A stretch of 64,000 nt of DNA, from the NCBI GenBank assembly GCA_026874595.1, contig CM049311.1:33933676-33997675 (forward strand). The letters are read 5' to 3'. The translations under genes and the position numbers were made by a program. Shown here piece by piece: positions 59,502 through 64,000 of this stretch. Origin of the DNA: Sipunculus nudus. Taxonomy: Eukaryota; Annelida; Sipuncula; Golfingiida; Sipunculidae. Below the pieces are notes generated by a model. That model saw nothing but the letters and a program-made list of their open reading frames with translations. It was not told where the DNA came from and did not search any database. Every line of letters begins with the position of its first letter. Positions within the stretch are counted from its first letter, which is position 1.

Positions 59502-59898
59502 TATAATGACACCCGATAGACCCCGTGACTACTTGAAAGTTACATTGTATTTGACGAGTATTTTGTTCTCCATAAGGAATAGATACCTGAAAAGACATAA
59601 TCAAAATAATTGAAATCGAACTGAACAGTGTGTACAATAAAGATACTGAATAAGAAACAAAATGCAGTGCAAAGAATATATAAAGCTCATTTAGTGTTAT
59701 TTTCAACATGATAAGATTCATGTTTCAATAACGGACAAAACAAGCGGAAGCTGCGTGGGTCATATTTGTGCTTTCTCCAACTGATTTTATAAGTAATGCT
59801 TTGTATTTAAACAACAGTGTTTCCTGTCAATTGTAAAAAAATAGTGAAACTCAGCCATATAATATATGTCTATAATATACTTGAGGCATCAAAGTGTT

Positions 59899-60825
59899 CT
59901 ATCGCTCTGAGTCTATGTTTCCCAGCGTCCATATCTGTTTTTCATTATGAACTCTGATCACCTTCTGTGTATTGCCCCTCGTTATCCTCACAAATACGTT
60001 TCCGTCAAATGTCCAGGTGTCTGTAACTTGTTTTCTGCGCTTAAGTTCACGGCATTGGTAGGCCAGAGTCGCTCTATACTTCGTTAAATCTTCTGCCAGA
60101 TATATGTTTGTCCCCTTCAATTTAGCCTTTGCATGGAAAAACCGGGACCGGATACGATAGGTCGAAAAACGAACGATGATGGGTCGAGGCTTTCCATTTT
60201 GTGCGGGTTTACCCGACCGATGAGACCTCTGGATGTGAGAGAGAGTGATATCATCTATACCAAGCTTATTGTTACAAATGTCCAACACAATACTGTCTGT
60301 GTCTTCCTTCTCACTTTCTGGCACTCCAAAAACCCTTACGTTTATTCGTCTTGTGTATTGTTCTAGTGCATCTACCTCCAACTGTAATTCCTCGTTTTTT
60401 TGTTTCAATGTCACAATTTCTTGTGTTTGACTGTTGATTGTTTCTTTTTGTTTTGTTATTTCGTCGCCTTGATCAGAAACCTTAGCGGCTAAGGTGTTCA
60501 TGGCTGAAGATATGGTTTTTGCTATTTTTGTTTCGAGGATAGGCCAAAGCATGTCTGAAAGGGCCGTTATGACTCGGGTATCAGTCAGTGCGGCGGGGAG
60601 TGCTTGAGCAAGGGCATCGGCCAAATCTGAGTGTGGTATCTCATGGGGGGCTAAAGCACTATGCTCACCTGTCATTTCCCTTTTTCTCTTAGAGTCCGGC
60701 TTTTTACTTGCACTGTCACTGATGTTTGCAGTTTGTGATGTGAACTGACTTTCCATGATTGGCTGTGAATCCTCATACACAGTCTGTAATGAGTCCCGAA
60801 TAGTTTCACCGAGTGTCCCCTCCAT
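59899..60825 (-). CDS. LINE ORF1: coiled-coil RNA-binding protein
   Basis: An intact 308-residue frame. The order is a polar N-terminus, a heptad-rich coiled coil (about 125-165: ITKQKETINSQTQEIVTLKQ), the L1-ORF1-type linker LEQYTRRINVRVFGVPE, an RRM-like middle, and a C-terminal domain (RPIIVRFSTYRIRSRFF, LKGTNIYLAEDLT). This is the Transposase_22-like fold used by many LINE groups to trimerise and bind RNA. It ends about 400 nt before ORF2. Confidence 0.82.
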   Translation of the reverse strand: MEGTLGETIRDSLQTVYEDSQPIMESQFTSQTANISDSASKKPDSKRKREMTGEHSALAPHEIPHSDLADALAQALPAALTDTRVITALSDMLWPILETKIAKTISSAMNTLAAKVSDQGDEITKQKETINSQTQEIVTLKQKNEELQLEVDALEQYTRRINVRVFGVPESEKEDTDSIVLDICNNKLGIDDITLSHIQRSHRSGKPAQNGKPRPIIVRFSTYRIRSRFFHAKAKLKGTNIYLAEDLTKYRATLAYQCRELKRRKQVTDTWTFDGNVFVRITRGNTQKVIRVHNEKQIWTLGNIDSER

Positions 60826-61050
60826 ATGTTACCATGAGCAGTCTAGTTTATATTGTTGGTAAAATATCTCCAAATTCCTGTCAATACACAGATATATTCC
60901 GTCTACTGCATTGAGTCTAATACTGGTTAATCCATTTAGGTGTTGTTTGAGATATCTTTCACTTTACTCGCTCTCTGGACCCCACAAACAGCGCTGCCAC
61001 TTTAAGTGCCGCCTGGCTCGTCCGCCATCTTAATTTATAATTGTAATTGC

Positions 61051-63103
61051 CCGTCCAAGGCCGGTGGTTTTCTCCAGTTTCCTCCAACTGTCTACCGAAC
61101 GCCATTATCTGAGCCATGGAGAGTGCCGCGATTAGTTATAATAATTATTTGTACAATCCTTGTAAAATAAATAAGTTTAAATTTTAGCTCAAAGCTCTAT
61201 TAAAAATTAGCGAATAGTGCCTATGTATACGTGAGATCGCTCCGTTGAGTTCAGGTCAGTGGCCGAGTTTTGCAGAGTTTCAGGTAAGCAGCATTGGCGT
61301 GACTTATTTTTAATGGGAATCAACATAATCAACCAATACCCGGAGTTCTACAGTCATCGAGCTGTCGGAAGCCTCCCCCGTTGCCCAGAAGCGAACGATA
61401 AGGGGATAGGTTCGGAGGACTTTGGAAATTAGCTCATGGTCAACTCTACCCAATAGCCAGTTTAGGGAAATCATTATATCTGGAGATCTACTCGGACAGA
61501 AGAAAAAAATATCTCCAATTTCTTTACACTAAAATATCTCAATCAGCAATATCTAGTGATATTTTTCAAAATTTTTAGCATATCGCCAGATTCTAGTTTG
61601 CACATACAATTACTTGATGAGAAAGAAAAAAAATGTCAAAACAGTTTCTGTAAAGTTAGACTGAAGGTTATAAACACAATATTTGATGCTGTGAGTGATA
61701 ATTCAGAAAGGCAAATGAATTGATAAATTAATATATCAACAGATAATGCGAGTTTCTGATGGCAAGTTGATTGATTAAATAAAAGGACTAGGAAGGGAAC
61801 TGTAAATTGACAGACTGACTTTGGTAAATATGATCGCTAATTGATTAAAAGCTGAGTTAACGAGTTCTTCCTGCCAGCCTCTGGAAAAGATTGACCCCCA
61901 GAAATTGTATCGATAAATGTAAAAAAAAAACACATAATGATGAATAAGACAAAGATTTGGAGTTAAGGTGATAAGTTTGCAGGATATTTCATAGGCACGA
62001 CAGGCAGATGAGAATATACTCTTTCACAGGTACAGCCTGTGGAAGCATATACGCATATAATCCCAATTCTTTCCTGTTGGCTGCTACCCTTCCGCCCGAA
62101 GCAGTGTGGGACGGCAGGGACTACTTGCCTAAACTGTCAAATGTATACGTATACAAAATTTCACTTATTCCTCAAAAGTCCTAATCACCAAAGCACCCAT
62201 ATTTATGTAATTTACCTCGACATTTTCTTATCCAACATATATGAACTTTATTACCCTCTTCACTACACTAAATGTGTATGTTTAAGGCAAAACAGGTCGA
62301 ATTCAGGCGTTAAAGTTGACCCCGCCCCCCCGAATAGTATTTTTTCAGCAGAAATTTACCTAACTTGAGCTTCATCTGCTCGGACATTTCTTTCAAGAAA
62401 ACAAAATTGATAAAATAATCAAATTTCCACGAAATAATGTGCTTTTATCAGTTAAGCAACCCGATGATAAAATTATCCCGCACCCCACACTGATTTCTGG
62501 AAAGATGAGCCCAGAAGAGTCTGGGCTTAAAAAGGCTATATACATCATATTTACAAAGTAACCTTAAAGGAGACAAAGGCAAACCATCCAGGGATTTTGT
62601 CTCTGTATCTTTCCCTCAAAGAGAATAAAAAATTGCATGATTATCTCAAATGTCCTTTTTAAATTTCTTTTAATAAGACGATTTGTATCGGACTCGGACT
62701 TGGACTCGAGTTCGAAATGACTCGGACTCGAAGAAGGTAGACGTGGACTCCAACCTCAGGGACTCGGACTTGGACTCGAGTGGAATGGACTCGGACTTGC
62801 ACTCGGTTGGTGTGGACTCGACTACATCACTGATGAATATACAAATGGTTATGGATAGTAGATGATTATCAAGTCTTGAATCGCAATAACCGAATCATAA
62901 CCAATCTGTCATTGCCATATTTCTATTTCTTGTCCAATTTCACGAAATGAATCAAAGAGAATTGCTTGATTATTTCTAAACGTCTCTGAAGGGCAGAACA
63001 CGTATACATTTAGAAGTAAAGATGGAAGCAGCTGTTTGCTTAAATACTATAACATATTCTATAATGGGAAATATGGTATCACCACTTTAAACGAAAGAGC
63101 ACA

Positions 63104-63161
<58 letters not shown>

Positions 63162-63713
63162 CAGTCAAGCCTGACATCATGTTTCATTTATCAGGGTCAA
63201 AACTAAAAAAAATGACTCTCTTAACTTTAATAAATTAAGTTAACTACTTATTTAACATATTCAATGGTGTAAAAAGTAGAGGGTTCAAAATAAAATGGTA
63301 AAATTCTTACATATTTATTTTTTTCTGCCCGGCGTAATGTGATCATTTCTGATTGTTTAGGAATATTATGTAGGACAGGTTCGCATGGCCCCTCAGATTC
63401 GCTATGTTACCTGCCTGACATGGCCCCTCAGTCGGAGAATATGGCTGAATAGGGAGAAAGCTAGTCCTTGGAGTCGGTTGCAACTTTCATGAAAAGGTTC
63501 CTACTTTGAGGTCATACAGACACATTTACACCTAATATTTAACATTTTTTTAATCAATATTTATATCTAATTTACAAAAGGCGAATGACATTTAGGATGT
63601 TTGAGTCCAAACTCAAGCTGATATGGCATCTTGTATCTTCTGTTTATTTTTCCTTTTAAAAGTGATTTGAACTAATCTTTTTCCCTTGAACACAGAATCC
63701 ATGCACATAAATA

Positions 63714-63782
<69 letters not shown>

Positions 63783-64000
63783 TCTTATAATCTCATCAAG
63801 AAAAAATAGACAATGTATACTGACGCATGTCATGTAGAGGGGAGGCCCTCGTTAAATTTATCACATTACCTTTAAGATTTTTTTTTTACTTGAACATGGA
63901 ATTGTTTACTCTCGATACTTCTTTCTGGTAGGCAGTATCTATAATGTCTACTGTCATATACTGTTCACGGCCAAAGTGCTAAAATCTGTATTGATTATTA
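61051..64000. other. Right end of the window: no supported gene
   Basis: AT-rich sequence with the GACTCG minisatellite, two long (TA)n tracts and a twice-used phrase catggcccctcag (63,388 and 63,421). I see no exon. Confidence 0.55.
62686..62825. repeat. Minisatellite of GACTCG-type units
   Basis: About a dozen imperfect units around ggactcggacttggactcga. One frame reads as Asp-Ser-Asp-Leu repeats, but the frame is only 60 codons long and unsupported by anything nearby. Confidence 0.8.

Larger units (their letters stand above)
55795..61050 (-). mobile_element. CR1/L2-like non-LTR retrotransposon (LINE)
   Basis: Two ORFs on the minus strand: ORF1 (60825-59899) with coiled coil and RNA-binding fold, and ORF2 (59501-56112) with AP endonuclease and reverse transcriptase. 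A 5' leader runs to about 61,050. The 3' end is close to 55,795, where the reverse complement shows AATAAA (55,808-55,813). There is no RNase H domain and no LTR. Clade assignment to the CR1/L2 group rests on the ORF1 type and the C-terminal Cys/His pattern, and needs a tree. A tRNA-like SINE head directly abuts the 3' end on the other strand. Confidence 0.85.

Noticed and set aside
1-64000. CRISPR arrays, operons, riboswitches or prokaryotic ribosome binding sites
   Set aside because: The sequence is eukaryotic with spliced genes; no regularly spaced short direct repeats with unique spacers were seen.

Overview
This is a piece of animal nuclear genome. It is AT-rich, its genes are split by many GT-AG introns, and it carries long (TA)n microsatellites and retroelements of metazoan type. 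The repeat content (a DIRS-like tyrosine-recombinase retrotransposon, a CR1/L2-like LINE, molluscan-looking tandem repeats) suggests a marine lophotrochozoan, perhaps a bivalve; that is inference only.

The main content is one large plus-strand gene, 11,884-40,228, assembled by eye from 32 exons. All splice phases agree and the sum is 6,804 nt (2,267 aa). It encodes a signal peptide, three tandem modules of [IgGFc-binding-type domain + EGF], two Ig-like domains, a hormone-receptor-motif-like segment, a GAIN domain with GPS, seven transmembrane helices and a cytoplasmic tail. This is an adhesion GPCR with an N-terminal set of FCGBP-type domains that I do not recognise as a described family. The three modules share an exon plan (119 nt + about 1,054-1,102 nt + 114-120 nt, all phase 1 at module borders), so they arose by duplication of an exon cassette. 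The GPS has Thr where Leu normally precedes the cleavage point.

A second plus-strand gene, 45,923-51,175, has four exons and encodes a 335-aa single-pass membrane protein: signal peptide, TSP1, short EGF-like motif, TSP1, two more short EGF-like motifs, TM helix and a 61-residue tail.

Two retroelements lie on the minus strand. A DIRS-like element (about 26,591-31,266) sits antisense in an intron of the GPCR gene; it has an intact tyrosine recombinase, a frameshifted gag and RT-RNase H, and identical 255-bp direct repeats. A LINE (about 55,795-61,050) has an intact ORF1 and an ORF2 with one in-frame stop.

The rest is non-coding as far as I can see: microsatellites, a 451-bp inverted-repeat element with TAA target duplication, a perfect 30-bp-arm hairpin, a tandem array with a three-unit higher-order period (43.0-45.4 kb), a tRNA-derived SINE head, and dispersed families sharing a GGTGGCGCCACC palindrome.
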